Part shown: piece after piece, positions 32,636-42,680 of the stretch
How the letters are laid out: every line of letters starts with the position of its first letter
Numbering within the stretch: position 1 is the first letter of the stretch
Source: Astropecten irregularis
Taxonomy: Eukaryota; Echinodermata; Asteroidea; Paxillosida; Astropectinidae
Assembly: GCA_963971285.1 (NCBI GenBank)
Contig: OZ020249.1
Span: 7,750,001 to 7,814,000, forward strand
Direction of reading: 5' to 3'
Length of the DNA stretch: 64,000 nt
Notes under the pieces: model-generated
Seen by the model: the letters and a program-made list of their open reading frames with translations, nothing else
Told to the model about the DNA's origin: nothing
Database searches by the model: none
Program-made: the position numbers and the translations under genes

Positions 32636-32866
32636 CCTTTGCAAAGTAATACATTATAGTGTGCCACAATGAGTTTGCAACGCGTTGGCCAATTTGTCGA
32701 CAAACTGCGCATCTTTCCACATGCGCAGTTTGTCGACAAAATCAATTTCGCGCATTGTGATTGGCCAATGCGTTGCAAACTCATGGTGACGCAATATTGT
32801 GAATCGTCGGTTTCAACATAATACAATCGGCTTTTGGGCTTGTCTTTTGTAATGTATTACAAAGAC
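32636..32866. mobile_element. Fold-back element with a 20-bp perfect inner stem
   Basis: TTTGTCGACAAACTGCGCAT (32693-32712) and its exact complement (32721-32740) flank an 8-base loop. Outward, GAGTTTGCAACGCGTTGGCC (32671-32690) pairs with GGCCAATGCGTTGCAAACTC (32763-32782), with 20 extra bases on the right arm. Outermost AAAGTAATACATTAT pairs with ATAATGTATT-like sequence at 32852-32866. No ORF. Superfamily unknown. Confidence 0.7.
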
Positions 32867-32871
32867 TCTTA

Positions 32872-32952
32872 TACTCAAATATTTTTTCCGGGGGATTCGA
32901 ACCTGCGACTTATTCTTCCTGGCACAGATGTCTAACCAGCTAAACCACCAAG
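32872..32952 (-). repeat. tRNA-like SINE head
   Basis: The minus strand reads CTTGGTGGTTTAGCTGGTTA (box A-like), about 30 bases, then GGTTCGAATCC (a perfect box B) and CCCCGG. The acceptor arms do not pair (CTTGGTG against CCCCCGG), so it is a SINE head or tRNA relic and not a tRNA gene. Confidence 0.6.
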
Positions 32953-33413
32953 TTCCTTATACCCAACTGGAAAATTTGAATCCTGTTAAAAAACTAAAAG
33001 TTGCAGATGCTAGTTGATATATTATTGTGAAAGCTAAATCCTCATTAGTCCTAAAATACAGTTTTGAAAACTCAGTTGATTGTAAAAAAAAAAATTCCCA
33101 CACTTTTAAAAAACATTTGTTGAAATTGAGTTGACCCAAGTGACCACACTGGATAAAACGCCCATCGGTCATTTCAGATCTGACACTACACTGTATTGAG
33201 TGAACAGCACTGGTCACTGAAGTGAATGACCACCGAACAGAAATTGAATGAAGTGGCCAAACCCGTGGCCTGAATAAAAAATGACCAACACGTTGACCAA
33301 CCGCTAGCCATTCTTAAAAAAAAAAAAATATATTGAAGCTAGTTTCATTGTTATGGTACGATGCATTTATTGGTTTATTATGAATGGCTATAATTCCCTG
33401 TCATCTGGCACCT
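32953..33413. other. Unique sequence, no gene seen
   Basis: A-rich homopolymer at 33316-33328. Nothing else. Confidence 0.4.
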
Positions 33414-33659
33414 GGGGCAAATTTCATGGACCTGCTAAGCACAAAAAAATTGCTTAGCACAAAAATGTCTCACCCAATAAAACAAACCACCATTAAAAAA
33501 TTCCATTTGATATTCATGGTCAGCAAACAACAGCCAAAGAACAATCACAAGTGATACACAGCATATTGAAATTTGGTTGTTAACCCTGTTTTTATTAAGA
33601 CAAAAATTTCATGCTTAGCAAATTTTATTTGTGCTAAGCAGGTCCGTGAAATTAGCCCC
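33414..33659. mobile_element. Palindromic MITE, family E, complete
   Basis: GGGGCAAATTTCATGGACCT, GCTAAGCACAAAAAAATTGC at the left and TTGTGCTAAGCAGGTCCGTG, AAATTAGCCCC at the right. The body has CCATTTGATATTCATGGTCA and CAACAGCCAAAGAACAATC. It shares its layout with family D but has a different interior. Confidence 0.85.
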
Positions 33660-33903
33660 TGGTTTGGTATTTACATCACGTAATTTCCTCTTCGCTGCAT
33701 CTACCCTTGGAATAGTTTGCTCTGGGGGTGTCGCAATTCAACCTTTATTCCTCCCTAGTAGTCCCTTTACATTTCCAAGGTCTGAGCATACAAATTACAT
33801 ACAAATTGCGCTTCAATTAGATTGTGTGCTGTGCTGAACAGTACAGTCTCCATGTTGTGGTCTCCCTGATATATATTTTTGGTTATATTTACCTGCCGTC
33901 TAA
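33660..33903. other. Unique sequence, no gene seen
   Basis: Nothing recognised. Confidence 0.4.
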
Positions 33904-34020
33904 AGGTAATATACTCTGGTTTTTGTCAGAGACATGCAGATTCATGGGCAAAAATACAAAGGAAGATACAGTATCAGTCATCTGTGGAAATTTCAGTCCC
34001 ATACGGGGCCCACTTTTTTT
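33904..34020 (+). mobile_element. TTAA MITE, family A, left third only
   Basis: AGGTAATATACTCTGG through CCCATACGGGGCCCAC, then a T run leading into the tRNA-like tandem repeat. Confidence 0.8.
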
Positions 34021-34039
34021 TTTGACAACATAGTTTGAC

Positions 34040-34407
34040 AACGTAGTGCTGGTAGGGCAGTTCACGGGTTATATGGCTTCTGACTGGCACCCTGAGCAAA
34101 GATGGTTGACTATAGGGAGGCCCCGTCATAGGGCTGGATAGCTCAGATGGTAGAGCACTGGTATGGCAGTTCATGGGTTATATGGCTTCTGACTGGCACC
34201 CTGAGCAAAGATAGTTGACTATAGGGAGGCCCCATCATAGGGCTGGATAGCTCAGATGGTAGAGCACTGGTATGGCAGTTCATGGGTTATATGGCTTCTG
34301 ACTGGCACCCTGAGCAAAGATAGTTGACTATAGGGAGGCCCCATCATAGGGTTGGATAGCTCAGATGGTAGAGCACTTGTACGGCAGGTAATGGGTTACA
34401 TGGCTTT
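34040..34407 (+). repeat. 109-bp tandem repeat built from a tRNA-like SINE head, short array
   Basis: Two full and two partial units. Each full unit begins GGGCTGGATAGCTCAGATGG, TAGAGCAC (a classic tRNA 5' half with box A), continues TTCATGGGTTATATGGCTTC and TGACTGGCACCCTGAGCAA, and ends GGGAGGCCCCATCATA. Box B is not present, so these are not tRNA genes. Confidence 0.85.
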
Positions 34408-36086
34408 TAACTATGCTCTTGACTAGACATAATACCATTTGGAATTTTAATTGAATCAAGAAATGAACATGTTCCGAGATCAATGACATTATGAAGTTCC
34501 ATTCTTGAATTCTGGCTTTGTGAAGAAGTCCTGCGTTCCTTTGGCATATTAAATGTGTATTAAAACATGAATATGTATTTGGCAGTATTTTGAGTCGAGG
34601 GGTCTCTGCGTCAAAGGCCAGAGCAGTGGAGGCCTTGACCAATCAGGATGCCCCATGCTGATTTGATTTGATTTGATCTGGTTTGATTTTGATTTGATTC
34701 CGATACCCTAACACATTATGTCAGACTTGTAAATATCGTGAAATTGTAAAATACACTGATTCTCAACAGAGCTTGCTCTATGATTTTGAGACATTTGACA
34801 ATTATTTTGTTCGAGTGAAATTTGGGAAGGATATTTCAAAACTGTATTGTTGTTCTGCGGCCATATTTGGTTATTTGATTTCAACCTTCGTGTACAGAGA
34901 TTGGAGGTAAAGGCCTACTTGGTGCATCTGTTTAGCTGTGTCGAGTTTTCGATATTTATAGATGAAAAATGTTAATCAAAAACCACTATATTTCTGTTCA
35001 CTTGGCCTCATGTTTAAATGCATGACGTTTGATAGTATGGTCCACGTTTATTCCGGACAGCCTGTTGTGATGACGGCACGGGTATTTTGTCCCTTCGTAA
35101 AGAGCGGCGCGGGGAAAAAAGTTGCGGTACTTTCGATGATATTTCAGCACTCCAGATGCGGTCTTGCCATGACGTTACGAGTGGCTGACGTAGACGCTCT
35201 GAATTGCACACCCTCGCCGGCTGAAAGTTTTGATAGCTGAGTGCTTTGTGTTTGGTGACTACTTTATCTAGGTCTTTAATTCACTCCTTCATAAAAAAAA
35301 AAAAAAACGACGGAAAAAAAATTGCCATGGCCCGGCCGTCTGGCTGGTAGACACTGTGTTTGAAAAGCCTTTCACGTAATTGCTTCAGGCCTAAAAATAG
35401 AAAGCTACTGAAAAAAAAAAACCCCAAGAGACCCGATGGAAAGTTTCCAGGGTGCGTTAAGGGCGATGAAAATAGATAAACAGCTATAATAAACTCGTAA
35501 TTTTATCTGCCCCCCCCCCCCACTTTTTTTGGCGGGAAAAATCGTGGAAAGGGAAGGCAAAAATAACATTACCTTTTCCCCAGGTTAAAATGTTGGTGGA
35601 GGTAAAATGCTATCAATGCCGGAGACATTTCCGGTGATTGCAATTTTCTCGCAAAGCCCGTGTCGTCGTAATCTAATGTAGTTGCACTCTGTTTGTTTTT
35701 TGGCAGTAGCGGGCCGGTAACCGTGCACCCTTTTGTACACAATTTAGTTGTTTCCACCGTGTTGTGGTCGATTCACAATGCAAGCCATTTGCACTGGAGG
35801 CACCGCTAGGTACTCGTCTCAGCGTCTCGGGAGAAATAAACTCGTAGCAAGTTCCTCTTTTGTTCCAAGAAGAGGAAAGATTTTTTTTTTCGCCAACCAT
35901 CAGTCGCCCACAGACCAATGGGAATACATCAGTGATGCTCGAAATTTGATGGACATCAATTATGTAGGCTGGGATTTTGTATAAAGTTGTCAGGATGGAA
36001 AAAAAAAACATGTTGAAATTTCGTTGATGTCGTTCAAAATTGACAAACTTTTAAATACAAGTTTCCTCATACATGTAGCTTGTGCT
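34408..36086. other. Unique sequence with TTTGA microsatellite and C run
   Basis: GATTT/TTTGA repeats at 34650-34698; poly-A at 35295-35308; 15 C at 35507-35521. 34950-35240 and 35590-35990 are GC-balanced and repeat-free, candidates for conserved non-coding DNA. The minus-strand frame at 35673-36011 (112 codons) has no recognisable domain. Confidence 0.4.
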
Positions 36087-36146
36087 TAGAGTTAGGAGGG
36101 CCTGACGCGTTTCGATCCTGGCAGGATTTTTTTTTCAAAGGCTAAA
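36087..36146 (-). repeat. Family H core, single copy
   Basis: GCTTAGAGTTAGGAGGGCC, TGACGCGTTTCGATCC, TGGCAGGAT, then TTTTTTTTTCAAAGGCT. The T run has replaced part of the core. Confidence 0.75.
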
Positions 36147-36192
36147 CATGTAGCTTTTGTTTGCCACATCTTCAAAAGAGCCAGTTTAACCT

Positions 36193-36432
36193 GGGGCCAA
36201 TTTCATTGAGCTGCTTATGGACCGAAATTTGCTTAAGCACCAAAAACCTTGTTAAATAAAACCAGTATGCCAGCCAAACCTCCTTGTGAATGTTACGCTC
36301 AGCAAACAATGGCCGAATACAAATCAAAAGCAGTAAACATCACATGAACATTTGGTTGGTAATCTTGTTTGATCAAGGAAGACTTTTCATGCTCTAGCAA
36401 ATTTTGTGCTAAGGCAGCGCTCTTTCGACCCC
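36193..36432. mobile_element. Palindromic MITE, family D, right end decayed
   Basis: GGGGCCAATTTCATTGAGCT at the left, AACATTTGGTTGGTAATC in the body. The right end (GCTAAGGCAGCGCTCTTTCG, ACCCC) is degraded. Confidence 0.8.
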
Positions 36433-38080
36433 TGAATTTTACTGATCGCACCAGAAAATCCCCTCTAAAAGTGAGAACTGCAACCACCGCAAGCCAAAAA
36501 AGACCAAAAATATCTAAGATCTAAACTTTCTTTTCTTTTTAAGTGAAATTGCTGGTTTTTGTAAAACATCAGAGGTTTAGGCACAAACATTTTCCTGGGT
36601 GGCACCCTTATTGGTAACAGTGAAGATAAACGTCGCCATAAACTCAGCTAACACATAATCGTTCTCTTGTTCTGTTCTCTAAGAAAAATGAAAAATAACT
36701 GTCCTACTGGAGTCCATGTTTTGGCGTGCTTGAATCGGACTGATGTTTCTGTGACCACAAGTATCACTTCCATTGACGCACCTCTTAAAACAACATCACA
36801 AATAATGCCCCAAGCTGAAACATGTTTCTGCTTAACGCTTTCAAAAAGTGAAAACACGTCCCTGTTTTGACTCCTTAATGGTTAACATCTATGGAATCAT
36901 ACGACCCCTTTAAACAGAAGTGATATAATTGGGTTGAAAAATATGGCATTTGGAACAAAATATGCTATGATTTTAGTAGGTACTTATTTCTATCAGTACT
37001 GAAAACTTGTACAGGTATAGGCCTACTCTGTGGACCGTTGTCGCTCGAACAGTTTCGAATATTAACAGCTTTTGCGGCTTGCTTTCTGCATATAAAGACG
37101 GAGAGAAAAAATCTATACGACTGCTGGGCCTTTAAGCTTGGTTCGGTAGCTATTTCGATGGAACGAATCAATAAAATCCATCTGTGAAGTAGCGGAGCAA
37201 ATCCTGTTTGTAGCGGGACTAAAAAATGACTGGCGGTTTGTTGTTTCATCTGGAGAATCTAAAACAAACAAAATGAACGGGTTGCGGGAAATGTTGCATT
37301 TGGAGATAAACTGTGTTTGTGTTTTGATATTTTATCAATATTTGAAGTGGTTCATATGTTAAAGATTGGTTGGAGTTGGTTTTTGTCTTGGAATTTCAGT
37401 GAGTGAGCCATGAAAGCAATACTTTAAAAGGTTCTTGTTTAGAGAACGTTTCTGTGTTATTAAGATGGAACTTTCTTTTCCTTTTTGTCCTCAGAAGGAT
37501 GCATCATAACCTAGTCTAAGTCTTAGAGCCCAATCTTAAGGTAGAAAGCCTCCTCTCTAAGAAGAACTTGGTCTACTTACTCTAATTGCATTCCCTTGGT
37601 TGCAAGTCCCTGTCTTCAAGGGGCATTGAGTTGTGGGTATCCGTGTACCTGATGATTTCAAAATTCAAGCACTGGTTCTTTAAAAGCCTGATTTGCCAAG
37701 ATGTAATGCAAGCCCATTTGAGAAATTATTGACCCCTCTAAGGATGGGTGCCCCCTCTTAGAGGACAACCTCTTCCAAGGATGCCAGTCCCTAAAAGGAT
37801 GCAAGCTCCTCTCCAAAGGTCTTAAGGCTCCCCTCATGAGTTGGATACTTCTGGTACTCATTCTAAAGCTGTAATTTTGAGATCCCTCCTAGTGTCTCAC
37901 TCCTTCTACAATTTCAACTTTCACCTAGAGCTACGTCCCTTCCAAAGTTTGTGATATCCTTCCCAAGCTTTAAACTCCTCCTGAGATATCAACTCCTTAG
38001 TTGGGCGAAAGTGGGCTACCTCCTTAAAAAAATGGTGGCACCATTTGCAGTGAATTTCAGGCTCGTACAGTTTGTGGATC
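36433..38080. other. Unique sequence, no gene seen
   Basis: 37490-37930 is an irregular CCTC/AAGG-rich stretch with repeated words (AAGGATG, CCTCTTAGAGG, CTCCTCTCC). The remainder is unremarkable, and frames show no domain. Confidence 0.4.
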
Positions 38081-38224
38081 CTGGGGTCAATTTCACCAAA
38101 CTCATCGTAACTTACTATCAATCGTAGGACTTGTGATGCATTGCAGCCCTGTGTAAGATACGATGGGTTATCCTTCGTAACTCAAGTTACAATCGATCAT
38201 AGGGCTTCATGAAATCGACCCCTG
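38081..38224 (+). mobile_element. Palindromic MITE, family F, complete
   Basis: CTGGGGTCAATTTCACCAAA at the left and CATGAAATCGACCCCTG at the right, with the full family interior. Confidence 0.88.
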
Positions 38225-38950
38225 CTCGAATATCAAGCATCTCTAAAGCTTTGGAACGAAGAAGAAGAAGCAGGAGAAGAAAAAAACCCTGGTGCTGATG
38301 GCCTCGATGACAGTCCCGATGTCTTTCATCTCCGATTAGAAATTCACATGTCATCAGAGGATCAGCGCTGTGGCGCCACTCAAATGGCTAGTAGACGCTG
38401 GATTTGACAAGATCCCGACACCCTCGCGCTCACAGTCCCTGCAACGGTGCCCTGAAATTTGGTCTCTTCTCCCCCACTGCCCGTCCGTCCTTCCTTCGAT
38501 TCTGCTCCTGCTCCTCGCAGCTTGATGTAATGGTCTCGTCGCTCATTACCTTTTCATAAAGACCATTAAGCCTTCTGCGGGGAATTGATTATTTTTTCTT
38601 CTTGGTGTGTCTTCCTCTCTGGTGCTTTAGAAATAACCGGTTTTTTTTATGCAGGTGTCCGTTCGACGTTCAATGATGAGTTTTGTGTTTGAGACTGATT
38701 GTCGGGAATTGTTTCTTAATACAGAAATGAAGAAATGCGTCCGTAACTAACTCATAACAATTGCATTCTCCTGTAACTCTCTTTTAAGATGATATTTATT
38801 GATGTTTAGTAGCAAGTTGTAGGCTAGTCATTTTATCCCAAGCTGTCATGGTGAGGCTTGTCATTTATGTCTGTATTGTTTGTGGAATGAAATCGCTAGA
38901 AGGTCATAGGTTACAGAATCTGACTGACAAGCAGAGCAAAGATAGTTGAC
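38225..38950. other. Unique sequence, possible conserved non-coding block
   Basis: GAAGAAGAAGAAGCAGGAG purine tract at 38258-38281; 38300-38600 is GC-balanced and repeat-free. No gene supported. Confidence 0.35.
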
Positions 38951-38951
38951 A

Positions 38952-39850
38952 TTATAGGCAGGATAGCTCGGATGGTAAAGTGCTGGTATGGCAGTTAATG
39001 GGTTATATAGCTTCTGACTGGCACCCTGAGCAAAGATAGTTGACTATAGGGAGGCCCTATCATAGGGCTGGATAGCTCAGATGGTAGAGCACTGGTATGG
39101 CAGTTTATGGGTGATATGGCTTCTGACTGGCACCCTGAGCAAAGATGGATAGGGAGGCCCAATCATAGGGCTGGATAGCTCAGATGGTAAAGCACTGGTA
39201 TGGCAGTTAATGGGTTATATAGCTTCTGACTGGCACCCTGAGCAAAGATAGTTGACTATAGGGAGGCCCTATCATAGGGCTGGATAGCTCAGATGGTAGA
39301 GCACTGGTATGGCAGTTTATGGGTGATATGGCTTCTGACTGGCACCCTGAGCAAAGATGGATAGGGAGGCCCAATCATAGGGCTGGATAGCTCAGATGGT
39401 AAAGCACTGGTATGGCAGTTAATGGGTTATATAGCTTCTGACTGGCACCCTGAGCAAAGATAGTTGACTATAGGGAGGCCCTATCATAGGGCTGGATAGC
39501 TCAGATGGTAGAGCACTGGTATGGCAGTTAATGGGTTATATGGCTTCTGACTGGCAACCTGAGCAAAGATAGTTGACTGTAGGGAGGCCCCATCATAGGG
39601 CTGGATAGCTCAGATGGCAGAGCACTGGTATGGCAGTTAATGGGTTATATAGCTCCTGACTGGCACCCTGAGCAAAGATACTTGACTATAGGGAGGCCCC
39701 ATCATAGGGCTGGATAGCTCAGATGGTAGAGTACTGGTATGGCAGTTCATGGGTTATATAGCTTCTGACTAGCAGCCTGAGCAAAGATAGTTGACTATAA
39801 GGAGGCACCATCATATGGCTGGATAGCTCAGATGGTAGAGCTCTTGCACA
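38952..39850 (+). repeat. Tandem repeat of tRNA-like SINE heads, long array with higher-order pairs
   Basis: About eight units of the 34040 type. A roughly 200-bp two-unit block alternates: one unit with TAAAGCAC...CCCTATCATA, the next with TAGAGCAC...GTTTATGGGTGATATGG and a shortened AAGATGGATAGGGAGGCCC. This pair is repeated nearly verbatim two and a half times (38955, 39167, 39375), then diverges into single units to 39846. Confidence 0.88.
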
Positions 39851-40910
39851 GTAGTGCACATTATCAACAGGTCTTTCATTGGAGTCTTGAGTAATTAAGC
39901 CCCACATTGTCTTACACTCCCTGAAATTAAACCATAAAAATAAGCTGAAATTACCACCAAACGTTTGATGATACCACCACAAAAAATGGAAAATTAATTA
40001 ACTTTGCATTGCCCACTGAAGAAGTACAATGCTCTTTTGTAGGAAAAGAAAGTTTTCATTTCGTACTTTTTGTTTTGTTGCTTCACATTGATTCAATATT
40101 AGAAGTGAAACCAATAAAAATGTACCTTTCCTTAAAATTCAGAGTTCCTTTTTACCTTTCAAAATCAGTCTGTTACACATCCTGTTTGTCATCAAATTCA
40201 ATCCAGATTCTAAATGTGGAGAGGAGAAAAAAAATTGAAATTTGACACCCATTTCTAAAGGACAATATCGATACGTTTCCCCTTAAAGCGGAAAAATCAG
40301 CTATCCTACCTTTGCGACGGTTTCCAACAAAGCCCACGTACGCAAACAGTTTGACAGGTTTTTATAGTTGTCAACCAATTCCCTCGATAGATGTCTTGGT
40401 CTGGTTTTCCAACCCACACGTTTGGTCGCCACGGCAACGCTCTTCATCACCGTTCACCTCGAGGAACATTTGTTACATTCTTTGGCCACTTCCCGTCCTT
40501 TCATGCCACATTTTCCTCAAAAACAGTCTTCTTTTTTCAAATAAAAAAAAGGAACGCAAACAAAAACACGCCTGCCTTCTGACATTTCATCAATAGCAAA
40601 GATTTGACTTGAACAGATATCGGACAAAATATCGCTGTAAAGTGTGTTGACATTCGTTCCTTTCAAAGATCAATCGTTCCTTTTTTGTGTATAGATTTGC
40701 CCGTAAACAGATCACACATCAACTTTGCAAAAGGTTAGGAAAACAATGGCCGCCCAACAATTCCAAAGACTCGGGGAAGCTGGTAAACAAGTCTATAAAA
40801 GAGAAAGCAGGGATAATGTTACATGAAAAGTAAGTTTGTGGATTGAGGGCCTCGTATTTTTTTCTTTTATTCCAAAGCCGTTAACTTCATTCGTGCTTTA
40901 GGGCTTAAAG
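39851..40910. other. Unique sequence, no gene seen
   Basis: Short frames at 40009-40245 and 40312-40596 lack domains. No repeat family. Confidence 0.4.
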
Positions 40911-40918
40911 GGAGGGTA

Positions 40919-41274
40919 CAGAATTGGTAAGACAAAATACACTTCATAATCACAGATTCACATAAAACTTATACAGTATAATGGTGATAATAGGAGAAAA
41001 CATCCCATGAAATGTTTTTGTCTGAAATGCCATATTCGTTGAGAAATAAATGAAACTATTTTCCGATTGGAATAAATCGCGTCGAAGCGTTTTATTCATT
41101 CGTTGAAATGTGTACAGTTCTCCGTACACGGGTGTTCACTATTTTCTCGCGACCCAGATGGCTGATTGACCTCAAACTTCTACAGGTTTGTCAGTTAAGG
41201 TATATGATGGATTACATAATGTGCTTTCACTGTCAGCAACGGTTTTGTCGCAAACACTAGTTCTGTACCATCCC
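40919..41274. mobile_element. TTAA MITE, family C (divergent relative of B)
   Basis: TTAA at 40915-40918 and 41275-41278 exactly flank 356 bp beginning AGGGAGGGTACAGAA and ending TTCTGTACCATCCC, an inverted pair. The interior (CTCGCGACCCAGATGG, TGATTGACCTCAAACTTCTA, CAGGTTTGTCAG) is recognisably related to family B. Confidence 0.85.
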
Positions 41275-41278
41275 TTAA

Positions 41279-42460
41279 GTTACTGCAGTCTGTACTGTTT
41301 CTGATGAACAAGTTGCAATAAAACCATTTTTATTTGGTATATTATATATTTATACATATTTCTTTTTCTTGTATTTATTGGATAATGGTAATCCTGCAAT
41401 AGAAGGCCTATATGTTTTTCATGAAGAGGCATTCACGCGCCAGCACAATAAATGAGCGAGAATCAAAGAAAAAAAAAACTGAAAAAGAAACGTAACCGAG
41501 GGCATATTTGATCGTCCTTTGCTTATTTTTCTCCATTTTATTCCGGCAATACTTTACCGTCCCATGCATACAAGTTACTCTACTGTTCCCCCTACCTCTG
41601 TTACCCCCTTGGGAAATCAAAGTATATCTGAAGCGAGCTCCCCACCCCCCTATTCCCCCCCCCCTCCACCCCCTCGATTCTGAATATTCACCCAATGTTC
41701 ATTATTCAACTGAATATCTTCTAAAAAGTAAGTTGCTACGGCGACAGCTCTACCTTCGAGAGTGTATTTTTTTTCTCCCTTTTTTTTTGTCTGTCACTCA
41801 CTTTGTACTCCGCAGCTACTTTTTATTGTCTCCTTTTTATTATTTCCGCTATTAAGAAGGCCCGTAGTGATTTTTTTTTTTTTGTGTCCATGTAAATAAT
41901 CGATGTGGCTTCGGGCCTCGCGGAAAGTTTTGTAGTTATTCATCGGTCGATCGGTAAAAGGAGAACTTTTTTTTATCTCCTCGGCATTATGTTCTAAGTA
42001 TGCCGCAAATTTGAGTCCGATGGGTTGTTTATTTTTTAACCTCCTACACGTATCGCTCGTCGTATTCACGTGGGATTTCTGAACAAGCTTTTTTAAAGAT
42101 ATACACTTGGAACAGAGTTTGTTTTTTGCCCGTAATGCGGGGGAGAATTAAGCTGATGATCTGAATTCCCTGGGTATTTTGTCTTAGAACCGCTAGACTC
42201 TGATGAAGAAGAAATCTTGAGACTTAAGCCTGATTTATCCACTAGTAAAGCCCCTTATAAAGTTAAAGTTCTTGGTCTTACCGAGTAAAATCCACAAGGA
42301 ATGAAAAATTATTCTATTTTTTTTTCTTCAAACATATTTGTTTTGAATAGTTAGGGTTGAAGTATACGACAGAGCACGACATATTTGTGATGCATAAATC
42401 ATGATCGAATGTCAAACAACTTTTGAATTTTCAGAAAGGATTCAAGCAGAATTCGGATTA
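41279..42460. other. Unique sequence with C-rich and T-rich tracts
   Basis: C tract at 41643-41672, T runs at 41767-41789 and 41872-41884. Frames on both strands (up to 115 codons) run through these tracts and are not called. Confidence 0.4.
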
Positions 42461-42463
42461 AGT

Positions 42464-42592
42464 GGGGTCGATTTCACAAAGATCATATTTCGAGTTACAA
42501 AGGATAATCCACTGTATCCTATGTAGGGCTGCAATGCATCATTAGTCCTACGATTGATACTAAATTACGATAAGTTTGGTGAAATCGACCCC
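42464..42592 (-). mobile_element. Palindromic MITE, family F, with a deletion
   Basis: GGGGTCGATTTCACAAAG at the left and GTGAAATCGACCCC at the right. About 15 bases of the left arm (the block with CTACGATCGATCG) are missing. Confidence 0.85.
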
Positions 42593-42609
42593 AAGATAAA
42601 AAAAACAAG

Positions 42610-42680
42610 TTAAGCAGTTTGGTCGTTGAGCAGCTGCACTATCAGTTCATGGAACAAGGTTCGAATCCTGCGTGAGTTGA
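42610..42680 (+). repeat. Decayed tRNA-like SINE head
   Basis: TTTGGTCGTTGAGCAGC, about 25 bases, then GGTTCGAATCC, a perfect box B, and TGCGTGAG. Box A is degraded and there is no acceptor pairing. Confidence 0.4.

Noticed and set aside
32888..32952. tRNA gene on the minus strand with perfect box B
   Set aside because: Acceptor arms do not pair and the anticodon region does not fold; called a SINE head instead.
34132..34210. tRNA gene starting GGGCTGGATAGCTCAGATGG
   Set aside because: The box A half is convincing, but there is no box B, anticodon stem or 3' acceptor, and the unit repeats in tandem; it is a SINE-derived satellite.
42202..42230. Hammerhead-like CTGATGAAGAAGAAATCTTGAGAC
   Set aside because: A weak stem (AAGA/TCTT) follows CTGATGA, but GAA is replaced by GAG and no stem III or cleavage triplet follows.
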